NCBI RefSeq assembly: GCF_900207575.1
Contig: NZ_OAOQ01000002.1
Span: forward strand, 238,587-302,586
DNA from: Cereibacter ovatus
GTDB taxonomy: Bacteria > Pseudomonadota > Alphaproteobacteria > Rhodobacterales > Rhodobacteraceae
Reading direction: 5' to 3'
DNA: 64,000 nt
The position numbers were made by a program, and so were the translations under genes. The notes under the pieces are model-generated. The model was not told where the DNA came from. It ran no database searches and was given only the letters and a program-made list of their open reading frames with translations. This document shows, one piece after another, positions 9,678 through 17,997 of this stretch (positions are counted from its first letter, which is position 1; every line of letters begins with the position of its first letter).

Positions 9678-9835
9678 TGGATATTCTGGCCTATCTTATT
9701 CCGGTATCGCTGTTTCTGGGCGGGCTTGGCCTTGCCGCCTTCTTCTGGTCGCTGCGTGCCCGGCAATATGACGACCCCGAAGGCGATGCGAACCGCATCC
9801 TCAAGACCGATTACGACGACCGGCCGCGCGATTGA
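9677..9835 (+). CDS. ccoS: cbb3 oxidase assembly protein CcoS
   Basis: This 52-residue protein is easily missed because it is short. It starts in the TGATG overlap with ccoI. One membrane helix (about residues 5-25, with FLGGLGLAAFFWSL) is followed by the acidic CcoS-type tail with ARQYDDPEGDANRIL. CcoS is required for cofactor insertion into cbb3 oxidase in Rhodobacter. It is the last gene of ccoGHIS. Confidence 0.93.
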   Translation: MDILAYLIPVSLFLGGLGLAAFFWSLRARQYDDPEGDANRILKTDYDDRPRD

Positions 9836-9920
9836 CCGCCGCGCCCGATCCCTCGGGCCGCCGGGGGGGGGGGCATCCGGCGGGATGACCGGCCTTTCCT
9901 TCCCAGCGCCCACAAGGCAT

Positions 9921-9957
9921 GAAAAAGCCCGCGTGCCGGTCTGGCCGCGGGCTTTTC
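9921..9957. terminator. Bidirectional terminator between ccoS and the carboxypeptidase gene
   Basis: An 11-bp stem (9923-9933 with 9946-9956) has an A run on its left arm and a T run on its right arm, so it reads as an intrinsic terminator in both directions. The two flanking genes are convergent. An 11-base G run lies just upstream at 9863-9873. Confidence 0.8.
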
Positions 9958-9977
9958 ATCTGCTGTCTCGCCGCCGG

Positions 9978-11405
9978 TTACGGCCCGATGGCAAAGCACT
10001 GGATCGCACGGGCCTGAAGCCTGCGGCAGGCCAGATCGGCCTGATCCTGGGTCAGCCCCATGAAATTCGCGTCATACCCGCCCGACCGCTCGGTCACCTT
10101 GCGCAGGCCGCTGTCCAGCACGACGCTTTCGGCCAGTGCGATCTGCATCAACTGCCGTTCGGCCGCACTGCGCGACGGATAGCGGCCCACGTTCACCCCC
10201 CAGTGCCGACCGCCCGAAGTGGACATGCGGGTGATGATCTCGGGTGCGGTCGGCACCGGCGAGGGCGCCCGCGCCGCGGCAAGCTGCACCTCGGGGCGTG
10301 ATCGCGGCTGGGCCATGCCCGAATCCGATCCCTCACCATCCAGCGCGACCGCTTCGGCCACCTGCATCGCCAGCCGGTCGCTGCCCGAGGCTTCGGCCAG
10401 CGCGCTTTCGATCCCGCCTTGCATGGCATCGACAACGCTTGCCGCGGCATAGGCCGCATCCGACCCCGGCCTGCGCAGCGGCCGCGGCGAACGCGCGACC
10501 GCCGGCATGTCGTTGACCACGGGGGCGCCGGCCTGCGCCATCGCCACCGCCTCATAGGCCGGCGGGTCGGGCCGCTTGACCTTGGCGTTCGAGGGCGCCT
10601 CGCGGAAGCCGATATCCAGAAGTTGCGCCATCTTGGCGTTGCGCTGCGCGGTGCTGGTGCCGCCGAACACGGTCGCAATGATCCGCTTGTTGCCGCGCTG
10701 CGCCGAGGCGGTCAGGTTATAGCCCGCGGGCGAGGTATAGCCGGTCTTGATCCCGTCGGCGCCCTTGTAGGCATCCAGAAAACGGGTGTTGGTATTCGAC
10801 ACGGTGGCAATGCCCGCATCGGCGGTGCGGCGCGAGAAGATGTTGTAATACTGCGGGAAATCGAAGAACAGCCGCCGGCCCAGAACGTTCATGTCACGCG
10901 CGGTGGACAGGTGGCCATCCGCGGTCAGGCCATTGCAGTTGCGAAAGGTCGACTGCCGCATTCCCAGCGCCTTGGCGGTGCGGTTCATCCGCTCGGCAAA
11001 GGCGGCCTCGGACCCGCCCACCGCTTCGCAGATCGCGGTGGCGGCGTCGTTGGCCGATTTCACTGCCGCGGCGCGGATCAGATAGCGCAGCGCGATCCGC
11101 TGCCCCGGCCGCAGCCCCAGCTTCGAAGGCGGCTCGGCCGCCGCGTTCTTTGACACCGACACCATGGTATCGAGCGAGATCTCGCCGCGCTGGATCGCCT
11201 CGAATGTGATGTAAAGCGTCATCATTTTCGTGAGCGAGGCCGGATGCAGCCGGGTGGTGGCGTTGGTTTCGTAAAGCGTCTCGCCGGTTCGGGCGTCCAT
11301 CACGATGGCCGCATAGGGCGCCGCAAGTGCCGCCTGCGCAGCCAGAACCGAAGCTGCTGCAACGAATAGGATTTTATGGACAAACTGCCCCAGGTGCGAT
11401 GCCAC
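9978..11405 (-). CDS. D-alanyl-D-alanine carboxypeptidase with SPOR domain
   Basis: This is a 475-residue exported PBP5-type DD-carboxypeptidase that trims peptidoglycan pentapeptides. A signal peptide (about 1-29, ending ALA-AP) precedes the catalytic domain with SLTK (S57-K60), SAN (117-119) and KTG (220-222). A low-complexity linker leads to a C-terminal SPOR domain (about 395-470), which binds denuded glycan at division sites. The start codon is GTG with AAGGACAGG upstream. The HAD hydrolase gene lies upstream on the same strand. Confidence 0.93.
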   Translation of the reverse strand: MASHLGQFVHKILFVAAASVLAAQAALAAPYAAIVMDARTGETLYETNATTRLHPASLTKMMTLYITFEAIQRGEISLDTMVSVSKNAAAEPPSKLGLRPGQRIALRYLIRAAAVKSANDAATAICEAVGGSEAAFAERMNRTAKALGMRQSTFRNCNGLTADGHLSTARDMNVLGRRLFFDFPQYYNIFSRRTADAGIATVSNTNTRFLDAYKGADGIKTGYTSPAGYNLTASAQRGNKRIIATVFGGTSTAQRNAKMAQLLDIGFREAPSNAKVKRPDPPAYEAVAMAQAGAPVVNDMPAVARSPRPLRRPGSDAAYAAASVVDAMQGGIESALAEASGSDRLAMQVAEAVALDGEGSDSGMAQPRSRPEVQLAAARAPSPVPTAPEIITRMSTSGGRHWGVNVGRYPSRSAAERQLMQIALAESVVLDSGLRKVTERSGGYDANFMGLTQDQADLACRRLQARAIQCFAIGP

Positions 11406-11586
11406 GTCGCCTGTCCTTCTGCCTGCCTCGTTCCCCGCCGGTTCTTGCGACCGTCCGGTGTCTTTGATCTGCGCGGCAGGCTAGCACAGCTGACGATTCT
11501 GGAAAACCCCCGAAATTCAAGGGCTTTACCGCGCCTTTTCCATCGCGGATCGCAGATCTGGGGCGGCCTTGGCCAAGAACCTCAAG

Positions 11587-12300
11587 TTATGGGAAATTCC
11601 GGTCAAGATCGGCCACCAGCGCCGCCAGCCCGCCCAGATCCGACAGGGTATGATAGCGCGGATGGCCGTCGGGCGGGTCTGCGTGTTCCAGCGCCCATGT
11701 CAGACCGTGGGGAATGTAGACCCCGACGCCGCCGGCCGCGATCACAGGAAGAACATCGGATTTCAAAGAGTTGCCGACCATCAGCCCGCGTTCGGCGCCA
11801 TCGCCGTGCCGCGCGAAAACGCGGGCATAGACGGCCGGCGTCTTGTCCGAGACGATCTCGACGCCGTGAAACAGCTCTCCCAGCCCCGATTGCGCCAGCT
11901 TGCGTTCCTGATCCAGCAGGTCGCCCTTGGTGACAAGGATCACCCGATGGTCGGCGGCCAGCGTCTCGACCGCATCGCGGGCGTGGGGCAGAAGCTCGAT
12001 CGGATGGGCCAGCATCTCCTGCCCCGCGGCGATGATCTCGCGGATCACGCGGGCGGGCACGCGATCGTCGGTCACCTCGATGGCGGTTTCGATCATCGAC
12101 AGCACGAAGCCCTTGATGCCAAAGCCATAATGGCCAAGGTTGCGCCGCTCGGCCGCCAGCAGGCGGTCGTGCAGGTGGTCGGCGCTGGCATGATCGGCCA
12201 GAAGTGCGGTGAATCGGTCCTGCGTCAGGCGAAAGAACGCCTCGTTCTGCCAAAGCGTGTCGTCGGCGTCGAATCCGATGGTGGTGATGCGTCCGTTCAT
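11587..12300 (-). CDS. HAD-superfamily hydrolase
   Basis: The 237-residue protein carries the HAD signature DADDT (nucleophile D11, acid-base D13), a KGD lysine motif and a late [16 protein letters not shown] metal loop. These mark a phosphatase of the HAD family; the substrate cannot be told from sequence. I start at the ATG with GGAGG upstream, 60 codons inside the longest possible frame. It is divergent from clpS, with 178 bases between the starts. Confidence 0.88.
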   Translation of the reverse strand: MNGRITTIGFDADDTLWQNEAFFRLTQDRFTALLADHASADHLHDRLLAAERRNLGHYGFGIKGFVLSMIETAIEVTDDRVPARVIREIIAAGQEMLAHPIELLPHARDAVETLAADHRVILVTKGDLLDQERKLAQSGLGELFHGVEIVSDKTPAVYARVFARHGDGAERGLMVGNSLKSDVLPVIAAGGVGVYIPHGLTWALEHADPPDGHPRYHTLSDLGGLAALVADLDRNFP

Positions 12301-12417
12301 GCGCCCTCCGGTCGGCTGGCCGGGCATGGCCCGGATGCGCGGACCATTGCGGCAAATGCTTTGCGCGGCAAGGGTGGATGCGGGGCGCGGACCTCTTTCC
12401 GTGGGACGAAAATGGGC

Positions 12418-12423
12418 TATACT
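12418..12423 (+). promoter_or_regulatory. Possible -10 element for clpS
   Basis: TATACT lies 55 bases upstream of the clpS start and is the only strong -10-like hexamer in the divergent gap. I do not see a convincing -35 at the usual spacing. Confidence 0.35.
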
Positions 12424-12478
12424 GTCGCTCTCGTCCAACCTTGCGAATCCGCCCTCGGCAGGAGCCTTGATCTTGACC

Positions 12479-12814
12479 ATGCGTCCGCTTCAGATGTCCG
12501 GCAAGAAGGATGCCCCCGGCGAGGATACGTCGATCCTGACCAAGACTCGCAGCAAGACCCAGCGCCCGCCGCTGTACAAGGTTCTGTTGCTGAACGACGA
12601 CTACACCCCGATGGAGTTTGTGGTTCATGTTCTGGAACGCTTCTTCGGGCTAAGCCATGCGCAGGCGTTCGAGATCATGCTGACCGTGCACAAGAAGGGT
12701 CTTGCGGTGGTCGGTGTCTTTTCCTTCGAGGTGGCCGAGACCAAGGTGGCGCAGGTGATGGATTTCGCCCGCCGCCATCAGCATCCGCTGCAATGCACGA
12801 TGGAAAAGGAATAA
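12479..12814 (+). CDS. clpS: ATP-dependent Clp protease adaptor ClpS
   Basis: The 111-residue adaptor delivers N-end-rule substrates to ClpAP. The core [16 protein letters not shown] and the [19 protein letters not shown] stretch are family hallmarks and include the substrate-pocket residues. I start at the ATG 14 bases after GGAG; an in-frame TTG two codons upstream has a better spacing and remains possible. clpA is not next to it in this window. Confidence 0.94.
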   Translation: MRPLQMSGKKDAPGEDTSILTKTRSKTQRPPLYKVLLLNDDYTPMEFVVHVLERFFGLSHAQAFEIMLTVHKKGLAVVGVFSFEVAETKVAQVMDFARRHQHPLQCTMEKE

Positions 12815-12840
12815 GGAACCCGGTCTGATTGCCGTTCCAC

Positions 12841-12864
12841 GCCCGCCCGACAGGCGGGCTTTTT
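12841..12864 (+). terminator. Intrinsic terminator of clpS
   Basis: A 7-bp GC stem (12841-12847 with 12853-12859) is followed by five T. It lies 26 bases after the clpS stop. Confidence 0.85.
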
Positions 12865-12942
12865 CGGTTGTTCATGGCCCCAGGCGGCCTGTTCCGTCGG
12901 CGCGGTCCTGCGCGGCTTGGCTGGTTCGCTGCGCAGGGGAAT

Positions 12943-12965
12943 ATTGTCAACCTATAGGCGACAAT
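12943..12965. repeat. Inverted repeat ATTGTC-N11-GACAAT upstream of the Gly-rich protein gene
   Basis: A perfect 6-base inverted repeat with an 11-base spacer lies about 115 bases before the next gene. It could be an operator. The TGT-N13-ACA spacing is one base off a PpsR/CrtJ site, so I do not assign a regulator. Confidence 0.35.
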
Positions 12966-13079
12966 CCGCCGCTCTACCCCCTGTTTATCCCAAAGAGGGT
13001 GGGAACGGATCCGCTTAATCAAGGTTAATCTTCGCTTGCGGTCGGACATTTCCAGACTGGTCAAAGCGGAGGGCACGGT

Positions 13080-14489
13080 TTGGGCGTGCAACAGCGTCAC
13101 CCCGGATTGGAAGGCCGGCTGGCCCTGACGCCGGTGCCGGAAGGCCCGCGCCTGCGCACCCCTGCCCGGATCGCGCCCCAAAAGCCGTGGGTGGGCGTTG
13201 TGTCGGTGGTCGGTGCCGCCGCTGTGGCCTATCTGGCGCTGGGGTTTGCGTTGACGGCCGGCGCGCCCTTGACGCGGTTGCTGTCCACCGTTTCCGGCAG
13301 CCTTGTTGCTGACGGCCCGGCGTCCGTGGATCTGACGCTTGCGCCCCAGACCGCCCCGCGCGGCTGGATCGACCGTCTGGAGACCGCGCTGGACATCCGC
13401 TATCTGATGGCCGATCCGCTGCCGGACCCGCGTCCTGTCCTGCCGGGTGGCCGCCCTGATCCGGCAGCGGCCTTGCCGGCGCTGTCGGCTTTGGGGCCGG
13501 TGGCCGTGGCGGGGGCTGCGCCTGCGGTCGATGCCGTGCCACCTGCCCGGCCGCTGATCTGGGCCGCATCGCCGCGCCTGTTTGCGGCGCTCGGGTCTGA
13601 CGCGGGCTGGCCGAGGCTGCCGGGACTTCTGGCGCGCCTTGCCGCGCCGAACGTGCCGCTGCTGGCGCTGCCCGCGCTGGCCGAGGCGCTGCCGCGGGCC
13701 GATCGCGGCTCGGGGCCGGTGCTGGTCTGGCCCGCCCCTGTCGCGGCGGCGGGGGCGGCGGTGCCATTTCCCGACATGCCGGCATCCCGCGCAGCCCCGC
13801 TTGCCCCTGTGGCCTTCGCCGTCACCCCGCCGGGGGCGGGCGCGCGGCCACGGGCCGGCGTCGCCCGTGCAGAGACCTCGGGGGGCGGTGCGCCCGACCT
13901 GTTGCTGATCGCCAGCGGTCGGGACGGCGGCGAGGGGTGTCGCAGTCAGTCCTGTCTGGCGGTCAGCATCGCCCCGGCCACGCTGCCGTTCCTGTCGGCG
14001 CTGACCCCGACGAAGCGCGTGGCGAAGGCGGGTCGTAAGGCCGCATCCAAAACGGTTACCGTTTCGACCGCCTCGGTGGATGAGACCACAGCGCACCGGG
14101 GCGCCGTGTCCCCGATCGGGACGCGACAGGCTGTTCCCGGACAGGTGGCCCGGGCCGAGGTCGCGACCGGACGGAAGGGCAGGGCGACGGGGCCCGGGAC
14201 ATCCGTCGAACCGGGCAAGTCTGGCGCATCGGCGGCGTCCGGCAGGGGCGCTGCCAGCGGTGCGCGCGGAGGCAAGGACACCAGCGGCGCGAGCGGAGGG
14301 AAGGGTGCCGGCGGCGCGACCGGAGGGAAGGATGCCGGCGGTGCGAAAGGGGAAGGCGCGGGCGGCCGTAGCGGCGACGGTGGTCGCGATGGCGGAGGCC
14401 GCGGCGGTGGCGGCGGCCATGGTGGGAACGGCGGCGGCCACGGTGGCGGAAACGGCGGCGGCGGCAAGGGGGGCGGCCGGAACGGCTGA
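13080..14489 (+). CDS. Unrecognised membrane-anchored protein with Gly-rich tail
   Basis: I do not recognise this 469-residue protein. The first 36 residues are basic, and one membrane helix follows (about 37-58, VGVVSVVGAAAVAYLALGF). A long Ala/Pro-rich region then leads to a stretch with two cysteines (EGCRSQSC), a basic segment and a Gly-rich tail from about residue 396. The tail starts with three 9-residue units beginning GGK. The start is a TTG with GGAGGG 6 bases upstream; a GTG two codons later is an alternative. Codon use resembles neighbouring genes, which argues for a real gene, while the opposite frame encodes Arg/Pro-rich nonsense. A type II (N-in) envelope protein is my inference. 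Confidence 0.6.
   Translation: MGVQQRHPGLEGRLALTPVPEGPRLRTPARIAPQKPWVGVVSVVGAAAVAYLALGFALTAGAPLTRLLSTVSGSLVADGPASVDLTLAPQTAPRGWIDRLETALDIRYLMADPLPDPRPVLPGGRPDPAAALPALSALGPVAVAGAAPAVDAVPPARPLIWAASPRLFAALGSDAGWPRLPGLLARLAAPNVPLLALPALAEALPRADRGSGPVLVWPAPVAAAGAAVPFPDMPASRAAPLAPVAFAVTPPGAGARPRAGVARAETSGGGAPDLLLIASGRDGGEGCRSQSCLAVSIAPATLPFLSALTPTKRVAKAGRKAASKTVTVSTASVDETTAHRGAVSPIGTRQAVPGQVARAEVATGRKGRATGPGTSVEPGKSGASAASGRGAASGARGGKDTSGASGGKGAGGATGGKDAGGAKGEGAGGRSGDGGRDGGGRGGGGGHGGNGGGHGGGNGGGGKGGGRNG
14268..14348 (+). repeat. Three 27-bp tandem repeats in the Gly-rich tail
   Basis: Three in-frame units of 27 bases encode GGKDTSGAS, GGKGAGGAT and GGKDAGGAK. Units 2 and 3 differ at few positions, which suggests recent expansion and possible length variation between strains. 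Confidence 0.8.
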
Positions 14490-14773
14490 CTTCGCACGAC
14501 GGCGGCCCGGCGCGTGGTGTCGCAGCCGATCTGTCCGTTCGCTGCAATCGGCCCGTGCAGGGCAAGCGCGCCGAATCCCCCCCCCCGCCCGGTTCGTGAA
14601 CGATTCTCTGTGCCGCGATGCCGCCGGCCCTGTCGGGGGTGGGCGGCTTCGCGCGTTGTCCCCCGCCGCGGCTGTTGATAAAGGGGGCGGGTGCGGGTGA
14701 ACGGCGTGTCGTTCCGGGTCAAAGGGGGAATCGTCTTGCTCAACAGGATAGGAACGGGCGTCGCGGCCGTCCC

Positions 14774-15775
14774 ATGCGCTCTGCCCGTCTGACCCTCGCG
14801 CTGGACAGCGGCGCCGTCACCCTGCCCGACAGCGGCAGCATCGTGGTCTATCGCCCCCGGGCCGATGACGACCTTTCGGCGCTGCCAAAGGACCGGCTGC
14901 TGCTGGTGCAGGGCTTTCGCCCCGATCACGACGCGCTGGCCGCCCGCGGCTTTCGCGTCGCGACCGAGGGCGGCACGGGCCATGCCGCGGCGCTGGTCTG
15001 CCTGCCGCGGGCGCGGGCCGAGGCGCGGGCGCTGCTGGCCGAGGCCGCGGCCTCGGTGGCAGACGGCGGGCCGGTGATCGTGGACGGCCAGAAAACCGAC
15101 GGGATCGAGACCGCCTATCGCGATCTGGCCGCCCGGCTGCCGGTTTCGGCCGCGCTGTCGAAGGCGCATGGCAAGCTGTTCACCTTTGCCGCCGGTCCGG
15201 GGCTGGAAGACTGGGCCGCCCGCCCGACCGAGATCGACGGCGGGTTCGTCACCCTGCCGGGGGTGTTCTCGGCCGATGCGCCCGACCGCGGCTCGGAACT
15301 TCTGGCGGCGGCGCTGCCGAAGGATCTGGCGGGCCGGGTGGTCGATCTGGGTGCCGGCTGGGGCTATCTGGCGCGGACGGTGCTGGACAGGCGCGCGGTC
15401 AAGCGGCTGGATCTGGTCGAGGCCGAACACGCGGCGCTGGTCTGTGCGCGGCAGAACATTCCCGATCCGCGCGCCTATTTCCACTGGGCCGATGCCACCC
15501 GCTTCCGGCTGTCGAAGCCCGCCGATGTGGTGGTGTGCAACCCGCCCTTTCATGCCGGACGCGAGGCCGACCCCGGCCTTGGCCTTGCCTTCCTGCGCAC
15601 CGCCGCGCGGCTGTTGCAGCCGGCGGGGGTGCTGTGGCTGGTGGCGAACCGCCATCTGCCTTATGATCGCGAGCTTCGAACCCTGTTCGTCGAGGTCGAC
15701 GAGATCGGCGGCGATGCCGCCTTCAGGATCGTCCGCGCTGCCCGGCCCCGCAAGGCCGGCCGCCCGGACGTGTAA
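14774..15775 (+). CDS. RsmC-like class I SAM-dependent methyltransferase
   Basis: The 333-residue protein has the duplicated layout of RsmC/RsmD-type rRNA guanine-N2 methyltransferases: a degenerate N-terminal half and a catalytic C-terminal half. The latter has the SAM loop DLGAGWG (191-197) and the NPPFH motif (256-260) typical of N-methylation of guanine. 16S rRNA G1207 methylation is the likely role by family. The ribosome binding site is weak. A 284-base gap precedes it, with a 10-base C run (14577-14586) and nothing else I can name. Confidence 0.82.
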   Translation: MRSARLTLALDSGAVTLPDSGSIVVYRPRADDDLSALPKDRLLLVQGFRPDHDALAARGFRVATEGGTGHAAALVCLPRARAEARALLAEAAASVADGGPVIVDGQKTDGIETAYRDLAARLPVSAALSKAHGKLFTFAAGPGLEDWAARPTEIDGGFVTLPGVFSADAPDRGSELLAAALPKDLAGRVVDLGAGWGYLARTVLDRRAVKRLDLVEAEHAALVCARQNIPDPRAYFHWADATRFRLSKPADVVVCNPPFHAGREADPGLGLAFLRTAARLLQPAGVLWLVANRHLPYDRELRTLFVEVDEIGGDAAFRIVRAARPRKAGRPDV

Positions 15776-15787
15776 CAGGAGACCACC

Positions 15788-16597
15788 ATGTCACTTTCCA
15801 TCGCCGGCAAGACCGCCATCGTCACGGGCGCTGCCGCCGGCATCGGGCTGGCCGTGGCCCGGCATTTCGTCGACAAGGGCGCGAATGTGATGTTTGTCGA
15901 CATCGACGAGGCCCGGCTTGAAGATCAGGTCGGTGAGGAAGCCCGTGCCGAAGGCCCGGTGCGCCTGTTCGCGGGCGACCTGCGCGAAAAGCTGACGATC
16001 ACCAACCTGCTGTCGGCCACGATGGACGCCTTTGACCGGGTGGACATCCTTGTGAACGCCAGCCGGCAGATCCTGCCGTCGGACCCGCTGTGCCCCGAGG
16101 ATGACGCGGTGGAATTCCTGTTGCAGCAGAACCTGTTGACCGGCCTGCGGCTGACGCAGATGACGGCAAGGCGCATGATCGCGCGGGCCGAGAAGACCGA
16201 GGAAAAGCCCTCGCAGATCGGCGCTGTCGTCAACCTGTCCTCGATCGCGGCCTGCCGCACCCAGCCCGAGTTGCTGGGCTATTCCATCAGTTGCGCCGCG
16301 GTCGAGCAGATGACGCGGTCGATGGCGGTGGCGCTGGCGCCAAGGGGCATCCGCGTCAACGCGGTCTCGTTCGGCTCGATGATGAGTGCCAGCCTTCAGA
16401 ACGCGCTGAAGGACACGCCGGCATGGCGCAGCGCGATCACCGAGCGCACGCCGATGCGCCGCATCGCCGCCGCGTCCGAGATCGCGGAAACGGTGCAGTT
16501 TCTGGCCTCGGATGCTGCGGCCTTCATGACGGGGCAGGTGGTGACGCTGGATGGCGGGCGCAGCCTGATCGACGCTGCGGTGGCCCCGGTCTACTAG
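15788..16597 (+). CDS. SDR-family protein lacking the catalytic lysine
   Basis: This 269-residue short-chain dehydrogenase/reductase has the cofactor loop TGAAAGIG (13-20), the acidic VDID after beta-2 that favours NAD(H), a conserved N115, S152 and Y165. The catalytic YxxxK motif reads YSISC, so the lysine is replaced by C169. Without that lysine normal SDR chemistry should be strongly impaired. The C-terminal TGQVVTLDGG motif is intact. It starts 12 bases after the methyltransferase gene and is probably co-transcribed. The substrate is unknown; it may be a binding or regulatory SDR. Confidence 0.85.
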   Translation: MSLSIAGKTAIVTGAAAGIGLAVARHFVDKGANVMFVDIDEARLEDQVGEEARAEGPVRLFAGDLREKLTITNLLSATMDAFDRVDILVNASRQILPSDPLCPEDDAVEFLLQQNLLTGLRLTQMTARRMIARAEKTEEKPSQIGAVVNLSSIAACRTQPELLGYSISCAAVEQMTRSMAVALAPRGIRVNAVSFGSMMSASLQNALKDTPAWRSAITERTPMRRIAAASEIAETVQFLASDAAAFMTGQVVTLDGGRSLIDAAVAPVY

Positions 16598-17007
16598 GTT
16601 TCGGGGTAGGTGGCCCGGCACTGGGCCACCTGCGCTTCGGCCTGCCGCGCCAGTTGCCGGCGCTTCACCAGAAGCTGATCCAGCTTGCGCCTCTCGGCGC
16701 CAAGGTCGATGGCGACCGGCTCTCGCACGGTATGGGGCACCTGTTCGAAGCAGCGCCGCGCCGGGTAGAACACCCGGTCGCCGTTCTTGCGCGTGCGCAC
16801 GACAGGCGGGCCGCATTCCACCCATTCCGGGCGGTAATCCACCCGTTCTTCAAACGCATAGCCGCGCGCAAGGCTGCGCTGCGATTCGGCGATCAGATCG
16901 TCCACCACCCGCAGGTCGCGTGTTGCGCGCGAAATGCAGCGATCCTGCGGCGTGCCGCAGGCGGCAAGGGTGGCAAGCAGAAGAAGGGGCAGGGCAAGGG
17001 CTTTCAT
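16594..17007 (-). CDS. Small predicted lipoprotein
   Basis: I do not recognise this 137-residue protein. The signal peptide ends in the lipobox LAAC, so it is probably an inner- or outer-membrane lipoprotein. The mature part has several cysteines and a basic, helix-prone C-terminal half (ERRKLDQLLVKRRQLARQAE). I start at the ATG that opens the signal peptide, 32 codons inside the longest frame. Its stop overlaps the convergent SDR gene by four bases. Confidence 0.75.
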   Translation of the reverse strand: MKALALPLLLLATLAACGTPQDRCISRATRDLRVVDDLIAESQRSLARGYAFEERVDYRPEWVECGPPVVRTRKNGDRVFYPARRCFEQVPHTVREPVAIDLGAERRKLDQLLVKRRQLARQAEAQVAQCRATYPET

Positions 17008-17105
17008 GGGGCTGAGGTTAGCCCTTTGGCGGCGCGTCGCAAAGGGATTCTGGATCGCTGCGGGCAAAGCTGCTAGCCCTTTGCTTAAAGCTATGGGGGA
17101 CATGC

Positions 17106-17978
17106 ATGATTGATGCGATGGACGAGCGCAAAGCCCGCGCCTCGGGCTGGTTCCGCGCCTTGCGCGACCGGATCGTGGCCGCGTTCGAGGCGGCCGAGGA
17201 CACCGCCCCGGACGAGGCCGGCCCCCCGCCCGGCCGGTTCGCCCTGCGCGAGACGCAGCGCGAAAGCGGTGGGGGTGGCGGCTTGATGAGCGTGATGCGC
17301 GGCGGCCGCCTGTTCGAGAAGGTGGGCGTGAATGTCTCGACCGTGCACGGCACGCTGGCCGCGCCCGCGCAACGGGCGATGGCGGCGCGCGGGGTGCCGG
17401 GGATGGACAGCGATCCGCGATTCTGGGCCTCGGGGATCAGCCTTGTCGCGCATATGCGCAACCCGCATGTGCCGGCGGTGCATATGAACACGCGGATGTT
17501 CTGGACCCCGCAGGCGTGGTGGTTCGGCGGCGGCGCCGACCTGAACCCCTGTCTCGACTATCCCGAAGATACGGCGCATTTCCACGCCACCCTGCGCGCG
17601 GCTTGCGACACGCGCGCACCCGATTGCTATGACCGCTTCAAGGCCTGGGCGGATGACTATTTCTTCATTCCGCACCGGGGGCGGGCGCGGGGCGTCGGTG
17701 GCATCTTCTACGACGATCTGAACTCGGGCGAATGGGAGTCCGACTTCGCCTTTACCCAGGCGGTGGGCCGCGCCTTCCTGCCGGCCTTCCTGCCGCTGGT
17801 CGAACGCCGCCGCGCCACCCCCTGGACCGAGGCCGACCGCGAGGCGCAACTGATCCATCGCGGGCTTTATGCCGAATACAACCTTGTCTACGACCGCGGC
17901 ACGAAGTTCGGGCTGGAATCAGGCCATGATGCCGATGCCGTGCTGATGAGCCTGCCGCCGCTGGCGAAATGGGTCTGA
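17106..17978 (+). CDS. hemF: Coproporphyrinogen III oxidase, aerobic
   Basis: HemF is the oxygen-dependent oxidative decarboxylase that makes protoporphyrinogen IX in haem synthesis. The 290-residue protein shows the family signatures GGGLMSVMRGG, HMNTRMFWTPQAWWFGGGADLNPCLDY, YFFIPHRGRARGVGGIFYDDL and NLVYDRGTKFGLESG. Length is normal. It is divergent from the small lipoprotein gene and close to hemE and hemC, so tetrapyrrole genes are clustered here. Confidence 0.96.
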   Translation: MIDAMDERKARASGWFRALRDRIVAAFEAAEDTAPDEAGPPPGRFALRETQRESGGGGGLMSVMRGGRLFEKVGVNVSTVHGTLAAPAQRAMAARGVPGMDSDPRFWASGISLVAHMRNPHVPAVHMNTRMFWTPQAWWFGGGADLNPCLDYPEDTAHFHATLRAACDTRAPDCYDRFKAWADDYFFIPHRGRARGVGGIFYDDLNSGEWESDFAFTQAVGRAFLPAFLPLVERRRATPWTEADREAQLIHRGLYAEYNLVYDRGTKFGLESGHDADAVLMSLPPLAKWV

Positions 17979-17997
17979 TCGGGCGGCGGTCGGCGGG

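Noticed and set aside
12943-12965. Second PpsR/CrtJ site
   Set aside because: The TGT and ACA are separated by 13 bases, not 12, and no tetrapyrrole or photosynthesis gene is adjacent.
12675-14441. 588-codon minus-strand frame over clpS and the Gly-rich protein gene
   Set aside because: It crosses a clear clpS gene and its terminator and encodes Arg-rich sequence without a family motif. The plus-strand gene has the better ribosome binding site and composition.
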